64,000 nucleotides of DNA from Hippopus hippopus (GCA_946811185.2 OX328099.1:68204714-68268713), one strand, 5' to 3'; counted from the first letter of the stretch, positions 21,511-31,929 are shown. Numbers and translations: made by a program. Notes: a model not told the origin generated them from the sequence alone.

Positions 21511-22732
21511 TCAAACCATTGTAGTTATTCAGTGTCGACCCATTACAGTGCTGACAGCACTTTGATTATCTCAGGAATCCACCGTTTAATTTGTGAAAAT
21601 AGATTGTTGTTGGCCGGACTGGGAAGTTTCTATTGTTTCGCTTGATAGAAAATATCCATTTCGGCCGAAAGTAAACTATTTTCACCAATTAAACGGCCGG
21701 TTCATGTGTTTTGACACACAGGTCGCATTCATGCCGCTGTTTTCAATGCATAACGGAGTGTATCTCTTTAGCTAATTTACAGTAAACCCTCTAGACCTTG
21801 AAATGTATTTCTCTGTGCTCTTACCCGGAGTTTTATCGTCTGATCTTTGTAGAAGGGCTATTCTTCCTTGCAGACAGCTAGAATGACGTCGATATTGACG
21901 GAGACATATATATTGTTTTTCATTAGAGATCGACTGGTTTAGTTTCGACCCGTTTAAAGACCGAGAGTATTATAGTAAAATCGATACACAGTCCAGTGTT
22001 TCGTCCCATTTTCTTTTCGTACTCCAGATTTTTCATGTACTCGCGATGTAACAGTGTGGGTAGTATATACGATCGTTAGTAACTCTTATCGTGTTTGTGC
22101 GTCAACAATGACGCACTGTTAAAAAAATGCGGGTCATTTTCCTTAAAAATGCGTCAAAACGCACAAAATCGTGCGTCAAGGAAAACCCTGCAAAGCTGTA
22201 GATGTGTATAGCATAGCGGCGATAGTGTGTCACTTGGAAAGGATAAGAGCAAAGGGTTTTTTTGATAAAAAAGGTATAAAGTAAAACTTAAACAAATTTT
22301 ATAAACGATGAACTGCATTTCAGAATATACATCTAAAATAATTCTGAATTTCACATTACCAGTTCTGTATTGCTAATTTTTCGTGTGTATAAAGGTCACA
22401 CAATATCGATGTTTAAATATATCACTTGATTAAAAAAAATGTTAGGCAACGTTTTTTTTTTTTTATATTCCCAAAATTAAAGTTTCCTAACCACTTTGGG
22501 CGATACAACCATCATTTTGTTTCGACTAGATAAAGCAGTAATTCTAACCTGTCCAAATATCTCTAATTTTCATTAATAACAATACATATATATATAAATT
22601 CTGAAATACATGTTTGGCGGTAAAGGATTAAGTTATATCATGCACTTGACTGTATGAAGTGAAGTAATTGTATTCTTCTCCGACATTCTATATTGTACTT
22701 AAAACATATGGAAGTCACAGGCTCGATACCTG
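21511..22732. other. Non-coding DNA with short repeated TGCGTCA words
   Basis: Around 22085-22175 several TGCGTCA and TGACGCAC words occur in both orientations, together with AAAAATGCG motifs. Otherwise no gene, RNA or large repeat was recognised. Confidence 0.4.
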
Positions 22733-22936
22733 GTTGATTGAATGGTGTTTTACACCCCTTTCAGTCATATTACGGTAACAGCTCACATATTTATATAATT
22801 CCTGGCCATCTGGCAGTATTAGTCTAGGGCTCTAAGGGCGCTCCCGTGAAAAAGCCCATTGGATCCAGACGGGCTCGAACCCGGGACCTCCAGGTCACGA
22901 GTCCTACGCTTTGCCACTGAGCCAAGCAGTACCCCT
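22733..22936 (-). repeat. tRNA-headed SINE
   Basis: On minus it has an A-box-like TGGCTCAGTGGCAAAG, a B-box GGGTTCGAGCCC and a 3' end with TGAAAGGGGTGTAAAACACC and CAATCAA. Head, body and tail match 18681-18904. The reading frame open across it is incidental. Confidence 0.85.
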
Positions 22937-24126
22937 CTCGATACCTTGTCGCAACGAAACTTCTGACAATTTTAATTTCTATGTTGACAGTATCTAAAAA
23001 AATGTTAGGACCTGATTGGTCAAATATCGATTTCCACGGATCCATGTATAAAAGGAAGTTTTCATTTCTGAACTTTTATTGTAATGTTGTAATTTGTGAA
23101 TGAACTTGTATTGCAAGAAAAACATACTTGATTTGAGATCATGTAATTCTAATTGATTATTTAAGACAGTCATTCGGATTAAATTTGCAACACTTACACA
23201 ACAGTATCAGAAAATTTCTTAAAATATTACCAATCAAACAGTTATTGATCATCTACATGGTAAATAATTCAGGTACAATCCTACCGGAAGCCGCTTGTAC
23301 AAAGCTAGCCCTGATCACACTGCGTGAAAGTACCGGCTGAATCGTTTCGCACTGGTCGGAAATGCCATGTGCACTCTTTTCTCATCAACAAATTCATGTG
23401 GCAACATCTCGAGGACTATGAAATAACGACATGTCCTGAACATGCAAGATCAGAAATGCATTAGCCTAAGATCCTATCATATACCGCATACGAGCCATTA
23501 ACTCTTTGGCTGCTAAGCGCTACTCATGGACCTTTTGCGGACAGTGTAGATCAAGATCAGACTGCACAGAATATATTATTCCCTAAAACATAACTTGAAA
23601 TGGCAATAATTTGGTTTTAACTATCGAGTTGAAAATTTCATTTTATTTATTTAGCTGAATAAGAGTTAAAAAAGAATTCAGCCAATCGCTGTGATATTGG
23701 ATTGGAAAGAGCTTAATCATTACACAATAGCTGTCTGTCACATACTACATGTATACTCATTTAAAACATTCATGGTCGCCCGTTACAACTCGGCAGATTT
23801 CGTTCTGCATCTAACGTCATCTGTTTCAAGGAGGTTTGCAAGTTGAATAAATTTTAGTCACACGACATAGCGCCGTTAATGAGTCATTGATCAACGATGT
23901 CCACGAAAATTGCAGTGAGCGAATATTCATATCTATCAATCAAATGAAATTGATATTTCACCTTTAAAAATGAATTTGAAACGATTTGGTAACATAAATG
24001 TATTAAGAAAGACTTTGAAAGATGATCATGACTTTGAGTCTTATGCAAAGCAGTAAAACGGTCTATTTTCGGCGGAGAAATGTTAGGTGAAGGTACATAT
24101 CACCCATCTTTATACAGTCGAATGAT
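22937..24126. other. Intergenic DNA with half of a hairpin MITE
   Basis: Positions 23538-23570 carry GACAGTGTAGATCAAGATCA and GACTGCAC, one arm of the hairpin family seen complete at 61416. No gene is supported. Confidence 0.45.
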
Positions 24127-24366
24127 TTGATCAACAGATCAACTGAGGTTTGTCGAATGGTTCATGGTATTATGACACTTGTAGGCCCCGGGTTCGAGAT
24201 GCACTGGATCCACTGGGTTTGTCATGGGAGTGTCCTTGGGCAAGAAACTTCAGAGCCCCAGCCTAGTACTAGTGAAACCCAGAAAAAACATGAATATGTG
24301 AGATGTCGCCGTGATGTGACTGAAATAATGTTGAAAGCGGCGTAAAACACCATTCAATCAATCAAT
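24127..24366 (+). repeat. tRNA-headed SINE, head eroded
   Basis: A B-box-like GGGTTCGAGATGC remains, followed by the family body (CTTCAGAGCCCCAGCCTAGT) and the 3' end ATGTTGAAAGCGGCGTAAAA with an (AATC)n tail. Confidence 0.8.
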
Positions 24367-24964
24367 AAACCAGTGACACTTTTGTCATTTCCATGTTAGC
24401 TACGTCTCTTCTTCATTTTGAAGAATATAATGAATTAAAGTTACACAAAAGTCCTCGTGATTAAATGATGTGTTAAAAATCCTGGACAAAAACACCATTT
24501 AATTACAAGACTAGCTGTCCGCTATGTGCTACATGTTTAACTATTTTGGAACATTCATCGAATTTTATACAGTCCTCTAGACGTTGTTGTATGGACTAGC
24601 TAGTGAGAAAAGTCTGACACTTGCAACTGAAAATTTGAATCAGCCCATGCATTTACGTATGAGATCAGAATCTGTACTGTTCGCTTATTACATATTAAAG
24701 CTAATAATAATTTGCGAGTCGTGTAGATTCAGATAGGACTGAGAAAGACATCTACCGAACGTTTATGCTTTCCGTATGAAGAATCATGTCATGCATAAGT
24801 TAACAAGGAGTGCATCATTGCAAGGACTTTCAAGAAAGGTCAGGAGTAATTAGTCATAACTTAATTCATAGTCTAATTATCAAAAGATTATAATCGTCAT
24901 AATTTCTTGCCTTTTTTCAAGAGGTTTTCTTTTTCAGTTTTAAAGGCTTGTAATGTTTGTAAGT
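24367..24964. repeat. Flank of element 2, including a reversed dispersed-repeat module
   Basis: The stretch 24780-24960, read on minus, matches the module found at 43820-43990, 54360-54520, 57770-57960 and 58800-58990. No gene is seen. Confidence 0.5.
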
Positions 24965-24975
24965 AGATACAAACG
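24965..24975. repeat. Direct repeat AGATACAAACG, candidate target-site duplicate (left)
   Basis: Identical 11-mer to 41311-41321, same orientation, flanking element 2. It is separated from the matched terminal repeat by GAGAGAG on the left and AA on the right. Confidence 0.6.
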
Positions 24976-24982
24976 GAGAGAG

Positions 24983-25426
24983 CTGGTGCAGGGGCCAAAA
25001 TCCGGTACGCTCTCCCCCCAAAATCCGTTTTTCACGGTAAGCGAGTTTGATCCGGTTTGGGGGGGTCTGGCTGGATCCGGTTCCGATTCTGGGGTCGGGG
25101 GTCGGTCATTCTGTCGGGGTCAGGGTCTGGGACGAGGCCTCGGGGTCCCCTAAAAACTAGGACGCTCATCCCCTCGCAACCGAGGCAAACCGTGAACCAT
25201 CCCTCTCAATGCCTTTGGCCATATTCGGAAACCGTCAACCATCGCGTCAAGGCGGCTTAACTCTCGAACCCAACCGTCCCCTCGCGTCAAGACCATCCCC
25301 CGTTCATATCGCGTCAAGGCGACCCCACCGCCTGCGAAATACTCCGAAACTCGGTCCGTTTCTATGGCTGGCGGCTTCGTCGTAAAATACGAAAGTGCGC
25401 CCCGTTGCGTTTTGTCGCGTATGATA
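24983..25426 (+). repeat. Left terminal inverted repeat of element 2
   Basis: It starts CTGGTGCAGGGGCCAAAATC and ends GTCGCGTATGATA; the reverse complement is at 40859-41308. By eye about nine substitutions and one G-run length change separate the arms (about 2 percent). It is GC-rich, unlike the AT-rich interior. It holds three CGCGTCAAG words at 25243, 25283 and 25310, candidate iterons for replication or integration proteins. Confidence 0.95.
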
Positions 25427-25477
25427 AATATCATAAAGAAAATATATCTTCTGTATATAGTGAGAAGATATGTTTTC

Positions 25478-27341
25478 CTATACTTCCGAATAATCTTCGG
25501 GATAATAAACTTTGCCATCTCTAGAGTGAATCTTACTAGATTTATCATAATTATCTAAATTTATCTCCATTACAATCATGACTGATCCTTTAATTCTAAC
25601 TTTATCAACATCAATAGGCTTATTATAAGGATCGGGTTTATCGGGGGAAATTAATCCTTCATAAACCCATAAAGCTGGACTATACTTAACACTTATAGTA
25701 TCATAAGTTATTAGTTTTAAAGATGTTTTTTTCATATACAAATATTTTCTGTTTTTTGTATAAAATAGAGGCGAATCGCGATCTCCTTCTTCTTCGTAAT
25801 GAATACCAAAAGGAAAAGGTCTACATTCAATCATATTTATACCATTTCTAGAAATAGTAACAAAACTCTGTCCCGCCCTATAATAACCGTTTGTAATAGG
25901 AGTTTTATCTCGAAAATAATAAATTGTTATTAATATTTTTATTATTTCGCAATTTATTGGCACTGTATAATCTTCTGAATCATAAAATTTTAAAGATATA
26001 TCTTTTTTATCCTTAAAATCATGGTAGGGAACATCAAGCCCGCAAAAAGCGATAAATTGATGTTTGCGTTGAGTTAAATATCCTCTTTCGTCTATAAGTT
26101 TTACAGTTTCTTCTATAACTTTTTTTAAAATTTTTTTCGACTAGATCATCCACATACTTTCTATTCACCGCATCATTTTTACTAGCAAATTTTTCTTGAT
26201 ACAAACCAATTCTATTCGCTGTTGTCAATTCACCTTTCGCTACATAGTTGGGATTACCGCTTATTAATACAGCTACTTCGTTTCCCGCTAAATCAGTTAC
26301 AATATTTGAACGGGTAAACGCTTTGTCTCTTTCTTCTTCTGTAACTCCTTCAATCAATTTATCCACATATTCTTTGTTCACCGTGTGATATCAAGTAGTA
26401 GGTTCGGGTATATTATCGACTCCATTAAAATCCATATCGATTTTAGCGGTACCTCTATAAAAACCATTTTGTTTTAAAAATACTCCTTCCTTAGAAACTG
26501 CAATATCTCCTCCAGTAATACCTCTGATAGCTTCATCTACGTAATTTTTAGTAGCTGCATCTTTAGGTCTAAATAGATCCTTTTCCTCTTCTAATTTTTT
26601 AGCTATAGTTTCGTCTACATATCTTTTATTAGCCGCTTCTCTCGCATTTTCGGGTTCGCGTAAACCGAGTAACCTGTTTCTACGTAAAAATATTTCGCCT
26701 TTCGCTTCGTAACCGGATGATTTTCTCGGAAAAAAAGCGACGTTCGCATCCATATAACCTTTATTAACCGCGTCTCCCGGTTGAACTGGATCTTTCAGAT
26801 TAGTGAGAGTAAAAGTCACGTATTCTTTGCTCGCTGCATCACCCTCATCAACAGGTTTAGGTAATTCTTTCAAAGGAAAACTTTTCATTCGAATAGCGTT
26901 TTTAGCATGATATTCTTTTCTTCCAACTATAGTTTGAGGCGTAAAAGGGTTTTCATTTTCTATTTTTTGCTCTAACTTTTCATCAGCTTTGTCAACATAT
27001 TCCCTGTTTGTAGCATCACCAGCTTCTACAGGAGGAGGAAGATTTTCTATCTTTTGGGTATTTTCAAAATCCAAAGATCCTTTGATCGGAAAGCTTCCAT
27101 TTTGTTTTGGACCTATCACTCCTATACCCTCGGTAATGTCAACATATTCCTTAGTTGCCGCGTCATGAGGATTTACCGGATTACTAACCCTCGTTAATGT
27201 ATTACCATTCATGTCTATAGAACCAGTAACAACGGTTGTTCCATCTTTACATAAAAAATTATTATTCACGTAAGCGAGTGACACACCATCACCATCGCTC
27301 CTTTCATCACCTTTCATTCTTCCGAATTTGTCAACGGGCAT
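25478..27341 (-). pseudogene. Fibre/spike-like protein of element 2, one stop and one frameshift
   Basis: The piece 26391-27341 starts MPVDKFGRMKGDERSDGDGV like element 1 and contains repeats ending in DAATKEYVD, DAVNKGYMD, EAANKRYVD and DAATKNYVD. It stops at an in-frame TGA (26391-26393). The repeat pattern continues in the same frame to about 26130, where an A/T-run frameshift occurs; the C-terminal domain then continues in the frame open at 25478-25963. That C-terminal domain (about 190 residues, beta-rich) shows no resemblance to the element 1 head. The likely role is a surface appendage for host attachment (inference from phage and adintovirus fibres). Confidence 0.8.
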
Positions 27342-27351
27342 TTTTTATATA

Positions 27352-27750
27352 CTAAAAAAGTTTATTTAAAACATCTCGAAATTTATTCCCCGAGCCTAAC
27401 TCTTTTAGAACGTATAAACATAAATGTCCACAAAATACTTGCCCAGCTTGTTGTAATTGATCGGTATTGTACTGTATTGGGCTTTCTAGATACTCTCGAA
27501 CCTCAATAGGTGGTTGTATTCCGTAACTGTCGAAATAAATTTTAATATCACCGTTTTTATACCAAGCGACCCAATGTGTACCGGGTCCACCACTTTTATC
27601 GAAGTTTACTATACCGCATTCTTTTTTACTCGGTTTTTTCGGTAATGTATCTCGTAAAAAGACTCCTCTAAAAGAAGGAATCTTTAATCTTCTCGCCGCA
27701 TCTTCTAACTCGAAATTGTTCAACGGTTTATTCGGTAAAATTACTGTCAT
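27352..27750 (-). CDS. Adenain-like maturation protease (element 2, intact)
   Basis: The 132-residue product has the expected cysteine protease layout: His59 in GTHWVAWYK, Asp74 in YFDSYG, Gln101 or Gln104 before the nucleophile, and Cys107 in VFCGHLCLYVL. This is the Ulp1/adenain fold used to process capsid and core precursors of adenoviruses and Polintons. The length is shorter than adenain but usual for Polintons. It lies 10 bases from the fibre gene and 6 bases from the integrase gene, all on minus, suggesting compact or joint transcription. No lesion is visible. Confidence 0.9.
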   Translation of the reverse strand: MTVILPNKPLNNFELEDAARRLKIPSFRGVFLRDTLPKKPSKKECGIVNFDKSGGPGTHWVAWYKNGDIKIYFDSYGIQPPIEVREYLESPIQYNTDQLQQAGQVFCGHLCLYVLKELGSGNKFRDVLNKLF

Positions 27751-27756
27751 TTTATA

Positions 27757-29016
27757 TTAGAATTGTATAATATTCTTATTATCGATCCACGAATTAAATT
27801 CGTCGGGATAACCTAACCACTTTACTAGAGATTTATCTTTTTCTTTTTTAATAACCTTTTCTATCCTAAACACCTTTTGGATAGTTTTTTGAAGTTCAGG
27901 TTCGTAAAATGCGCCTTGTATTTCTTCTCCATTAAGATCCATAATTATATACGTTATAGGCGATGTATGTTTTACCTTAGAAACCGTAAAACCCTCTTCT
28001 GACCATCTTGTCGTATAACCTTTCTCAAAAGTCTTTTTCTTTATAGCTACCCTTACTTTATCTCCGACGGAAAACTTAGGCTCTTTTATTTTGGAATGAT
28101 GGGAGTAAAGATTTCTCCAAACTTCGATTTCATTTTCTTTTTTACTCGCATTTACCGGCGTCATCTTAATAGATGAATGCCTCGTGTTATTATATTCTTT
28201 AACGAGATCCGGTAACACGTCGATGTAGACGTTTGTGGAGTTAGCGGAAAAATACTTCCACATTTTTTCTTTCATCGTTCTAATCCATCTCTCAATAGCG
28301 GTAGATTTCCCCGTTTTGTCTTTTAATGGCACTAACCATCCGTATTTAGAAAAGATGTTAATGACTGCGAGAAGGTATTTTACGTCGCGATTAAATTTAG
28401 AAAAAGCTCGCATGTCTACTAAATCCGCGGCCCATATCTTATCTATACCGTTTACTATAACTCTCCTTATCTTAAATTTTCTTCTTACGGGTTTATGTAA
28501 TTCTTCCGCTAATTTCAGCATGTCGGGATTTTTTTTTTTAATTCCCATTCCGAATTTCATCTTCGTTCCAATGAGTTTACTTACCAGTCCCCTTTCCATT
28601 TTTTCTCTAATAGTAGGATTGTAAATCCCTTCTAACTCCGCTAACATATTCTTATCGCATACCGCGTTTCTTGTGGCTGTGTCATTATGCTTAAGATAGC
28701 AAACATCGTGATGATAAGCGGCTTTATCAACGCGGTTTATCGGTTTACTCCATTTCCTCGGTGTTAAATCGGGATTGAGTCTTTTCTTTAATTTAGTGCC
28801 GGGTCCCGTAAAATTGTGACCGGGGAGATGCATTTCGAAAGGCAAATTATTTATAGCTTTATTTAGCAATGATCCACCCTTTGGCGTCTTAACAAATTGG
28901 GTTTTAGTTGTTCAGCAAACCACACATTTTCCGCGTTTCATATTTCTTCCATTTTTAGAAACAACATAGTTTATATTGCTCGTATCTGTACGTTTTTTAC
29001 ATTTAACGCAATACAT
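27757..29016 (-). pseudogene. Zinc ribbon, PLA2-like, integrase and chromodomain fusion (element 2), catalytic core deleted
   Basis: From the ATG at 29016 comes a CxxC...CxxC zinc ribbon, interrupted by an in-frame TGA at 28912-28914. The frame is then open for 370 codons (27757-28869). Residues 15-27 (LPGHNFTGPGTKL) and 48-58 (DKAAYHHDVCY) match the calcium loop and His-Asp catalytic motif of parvovirus-type phospholipase A2. An integrase core follows (IWAADLVDM), then a basic region and a chromodomain (VKWLGYPDEFNSWI). Relative to element 1, 45 codons are missing between SLKDKT-like and ERWIRTMKEK blocks (near 28303), removing the second Asp and Glu regions, so DNA joining should be impossible. 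Confidence 0.85.
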
Positions 29017-29039
29017 TTTATATATAAAACTTAAAAAAG

Positions 29040-29192
29040 TTATATTTTCCTACCCTTTGTCGTCTTAACAAATTGGGTTTTAGTTGTTCCACAAACCGCG
29101 CATTTCCCGCGTTTCATATTTCTTTTATTTTTAGTAACAACGTAGTTTATATTCCTCGTATCTGTACGTTTTTTACATTTAACGCAATACAT
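29040..29192 (-). CDS. Small zinc-ribbon ORF from a tandem duplication, 50 aa
   Basis: The ORF reads MYCVKCKKRT, then KCAVCGTTKTQFVKT and a stop, with two CxxC pairs. It duplicates the N-terminal region of the adjacent PLA2-integrase gene (28880-29036 versus 29043-29216) including the AT-rich leader. Element 1 has only one copy. It may be a fortuitous leftover of duplication or a small protein; no lesion is present. Confidence 0.6.
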   Translation of the reverse strand: MYCVKCKKRTDTRNINYVVTKNKRNMKRGKCAVCGTTKTQFVKTTKGRKI

Positions 29193-29224
29193 TTTATATA
29201 TAGAAAATAAAAAAGTTATATAAA
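29193..29224. promoter_or_regulatory. Divergent promoter region between the two gene blocks
   Basis: The 32 bases between the small zinc-ribbon start (minus) and the ATPase start (plus) are pure A/T except one or two bases, with TATATA facing minus and TTATATAAA directly before the plus-strand ATG. The same TTATATAAAATGG occurs at the element 1 ATPase start. Promoter assignment is inference from position and repetition. Confidence 0.5.
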
Positions 29225-30004
29225 ATGGATATTATAAACTTATCATGGAATGAAGTAGTATCGAGATTTAATCACTCCCTTTTACCGAGAAGTATTAGAG
29301 GTTTAATTATAGGCAAATCAGGATGCGGCAAAACTACTTTATTGTTAAACCTTTTACTTAGACCGGGTTGGTTCGACTACAACGATTTGAGTGTCTTTGG
29401 AAAAAGTCTTTTTCAACCCGAATACCGAATACTAAAAAAGGCTTTTGAAGAAAAACTACCGAAAGAATGTATCTTAAGGTTGTTTAACATGCGTGATGAG
29501 ATACATGAACTAAACGTTGTACCAACGGATTTAGTCGAAGAATGGATTAAAACGATTAAAAATAAATTGGATATAGATTGCAACTTCTTCGAAAATGCGA
29601 GTGATGTGCCCGATCCGAGAGAGTTAAACTCGGAAAATAAAAATTTAATGATTTTTGACGATTTACTTTTAGAAAGGCAAAATAAATGTGAGTGTTATTA
29701 CGTTCGAGGAAGGCATAGTAATGTTGACTGTTTTTACCTCTCACAAAATTATTTTAGACTACCGAGACAAACTATTAGAGAAAACGCTAATTTTATTTGC
29801 CTTTTCCCGCAAGACCTAAAAAACATTAATCATATTTATAACGATCATGTAGGTGATGATATGCCTAAGGATGAGTTTAGAAAATTTTGTCAAAAGGTGT
29901 GGGAAAGACCATACGGTTTTGTTATCATCGATTTAACCAGTAAAAAACATGATGGGAAGTATAGAAATGGTTTTGACAATTTTTACTTGCCTAAGTCGGT
30001 ATAA
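29225..30004 (+). CDS. A32/FtsK-HerA-type genome packaging ATPase (intact)
   Basis: The 259-residue product has Walker A at residues 30-37 (GKSGCGKT) and Walker B ending Asp145-Asp146 (LMIFDDLL), followed by RGRHSNVDCFYLSQNYFRL, the sensor and arginine-containing block typical of Polinton and NCLDV packaging ATPases. It should pump the linear genome into the capsid using ATP. First gene of the plus-strand block; the ATG follows TTATATAAA immediately. No lesion is seen. Confidence 0.95.
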   Translation: MDIINLSWNEVVSRFNHSLLPRSIRGLIIGKSGCGKTTLLLNLLLRPGWFDYNDLSVFGKSLFQPEYRILKKAFEEKLPKECILRLFNMRDEIHELNVVPTDLVEEWIKTIKNKLDIDCNFFENASDVPDPRELNSENKNLMIFDDLLLERQNKCECYYVRGRHSNVDCFYLSQNYFRLPRQTIRENANFICLFPQDLKNINHIYNDHVGDDMPKDEFRKFCQKVWERPYGFVIIDLTSKKHDGKYRNGFDNFYLPKSV

Positions 30005-30050
30005 AAAATTAAATTAAGTTAAAGAAAAAAATATTACTTATAAAAAGAGA
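30005..30050 (+). promoter_or_regulatory. TTAAGTTAA plus TTATAAA leader motif
   Basis: The sequence AAATTAAGTTAAAGAAA then ATATTACTTATAAAA lies just before the next ATG. Close variants lie before the genes at 34838 (34795-34837), 36584 (36541-36583) and 37023 (36956-37022). The repetition suggests a shared promoter class (inference). Confidence 0.5.
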
Positions 30051-30497
30051 ATGTCAGAGTTAGAAAAATATAAGGATAAATGCGAATTAATTTTTCGAGG
30101 ATTAAAATCGGATTTAGAAAAAAACGTGGAACGTTTTACGATACATAATTTAAAAATGATATTAGAACAAATGGGAATAAAAAATTATCCTGAAAGTAGT
30201 TGCATGTATACTCCAAAAAGGTATTTAGTAAATATATTAATAGAATACCTAGAAGAACGATTGGAGATCATGCGAGAAATGGGTAACGAAGTTAGAAGCG
30301 TAAAATTGTTGCACGATTTTTATTTCGATATATATTTTATTATTTATATTACGTCCGCATGTTATACTTATGGGGAGTTTGATGAAGATGAAATAATAGA
30401 ATTTTTTACCGATTATTATAATTCTAGTTTCGAAAATAGCGTGAAAGATGGGTTAGAAGAATTCTTTAATATCGCTTGCGAGCATTTTAATTTATAA
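30051..30497 (+). CDS. Unknown 148-aa accessory protein (element 2 only)
   Basis: The ORF is open and the product acidic and helical (EYLEERLEIMREMGNE), with a hydrophobic, tyrosine-rich stretch near residues 90-105 (FYFDIYFIIYITSACYTY) that could be a membrane-associated helix. No known motif. It lies in the same slot as the unrelated 130-aa ORF of element 1 and carries the TTAAGTTAA leader class. Function unknown. Confidence 0.6.
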   Translation: MSELEKYKDKCELIFRGLKSDLEKNVERFTIHNLKMILEQMGIKNYPESSCMYTPKRYLVNILIEYLEERLEIMREMGNEVRSVKLLHDFYFDIYFIIYITSACYTYGEFDEDEIIEFFTDYYNSSFENSVKDGLEEFFNIACEHFNL

Positions 30498-30534
30498 AAA
30501 TATTTAAATATAAAAAATATTTAAATATTATAAA

Positions 30535-31308
30535 ATGGAAGATCTTTTAGAACAAATTGTAAAAAATACGGAACACAAAACATAGTTTCAAATTATAGTA
30601 AGCGACAACAAAATGCGTTTTAGTACGAGGTTTAATCCCCCAATTCAGCTGGAAAAGGATAAAGTGTATGAAATAGCTTTAGTAAACCTTGAAACTTACT
30701 ACTCTTTTCCAAATATCGATGAAACGAACAACGTCTTCGTTTATTCTCCGGACAACGGTACCTCGTGGATTAAATTAAAAATACCCGAGGGAAGTTATGA
30801 TCTCGTTGACATTAATGATACCACTCACCAGGAAATGAGAAAAAAGGGTCATTACGACGAAGTTAATGAAGGGTATTATATTAACATTTCTGCGAACACC
30901 AATACCCTAAAGTCCGTTCTTACTCTGGAAAATGGTTATCAAGTAGATTTTAATCAACCGGGCTCCATTGCTAAAGTATTAGGATTTACTCGCGCTAAAT
31001 ATACGCAAGGATTTCACGAGTCGGAGAATGTAGTGAACATTCTTAGTATAAACAGTTTGCTCGTTAGCATAGATATTATTTCGGGAAGTTACGTTAATGG
31101 TTTGACAAAAAACGTTATTTACTCTTTTTTCCCAGATGTTGCGCCCGGATATAAGATAACTGAGTCACCAGTTAATTTAGTATACTTACCAATAACGTTA
31201 GACGAAATACATAACCTAGAGGTAAATATTACGGATCAAAATGGAATGTTACTAAATCTTAGAGGAGAAAATTTAACGATTAGGTTTCATATTAGAGAAG
31301 CGAGATAA
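30535..31308 (+). pseudogene. Minor capsid (penton-like) protein, one early stop (element 2)
   Basis: The ATG at 30535 follows ATTATAAA and is conserved in register with element 1, but an in-frame TAG at 30583-30585 interrupts codon 17. The rest is open, and a downstream ATG at 30613 could give a 231-residue product. Conserved blocks: KVYEIALVNLETYYSFPNI, TLENGYQVDF, ARAKYTQGF-like and NLTIRFHIRE. In Polintons this single jelly-roll protein occupies the capsid vertices. The stop removes only the N-terminal extension if the internal start is used. Confidence 0.8.
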
Positions 31309-31344
31309 ATAAAAAAAAAAAAAAAAAAAATAGTTATATATATA

Positions 31345-31929
31345 ATGACGAGTTACGTTACCGTTAAAGTAAATATATCCGAAGGACAAAAGCAAAAGCT
31401 TCAACATGCCGTTAAAGCCGGTTGTCCAGTAAGTATTCGTTTAGGTCACGAAGATTTACGTGGTAATGATGTTTTAGCATTAACCAATTCGCAAGCGAGA
31501 AAAATAGCTAAAGCCTATAAGGATGGTAATGGTATTACGATTAAAATGTCCGCGAAACAACTTAAATATAACACGAAAATAGAGGGAGGTTTTCTCGGAA
31601 TGTTGGCTGGGTTGGCTGCTAGAGCTTTGCCAATGCTCGCGAGAACCGTTTTACCGGCTTTAGGTGTTGGTGCTCTCTCCGGATTAGCTCAAATGGGTGT
31701 ACAAAAAGCGATGGGATCGGGTCTTTATCTTAAAAAAGGAGGATGCGTTTGTCAAGTTGAAACTGATGGATGCTGATTATACTTAAAGCCATATAAAGGT
31801 AAAGGATTAAAGTCTGTCGGTGATGGTTTGTATTTAATGCAAGGAGGGAAGATTTATGACGGAAGAGGACTTTTGCTCGGACCTAATAGTCCATTCACTA
31901 ATATCCCTATCTTAGGAGCCATATTATAA
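31345..31929 (+). pseudogene. Predicted small virion protein with hydrophobic Gly/Ala helix, one stop (element 2)
   Basis: The product has a charged N-terminal half (KVNISEGQKQKLQ, IKMSAKQLKYNTK), a hydrophobic segment GGFLGMLAGLAARALPMLAR and more, and GLYL repeats. An in-frame TGA at 31774-31776 separates the last 50 codons, whose frame stays open to the stop at 31929. Similar proteins accompany Polintons in several invertebrates; likeness to adenovirus pVI/pX-type membrane or core proteins is by layout only. Confidence 0.65.

Noticed and set aside
25364..25558. Short ORF reading out of the left TIR, mirrored at 40724-40921 in the right TIR
   Set aside because: The shared first 20 or so codons simply reflect the inverted repeat; beyond it the two frames differ and overlap known genes antisense.
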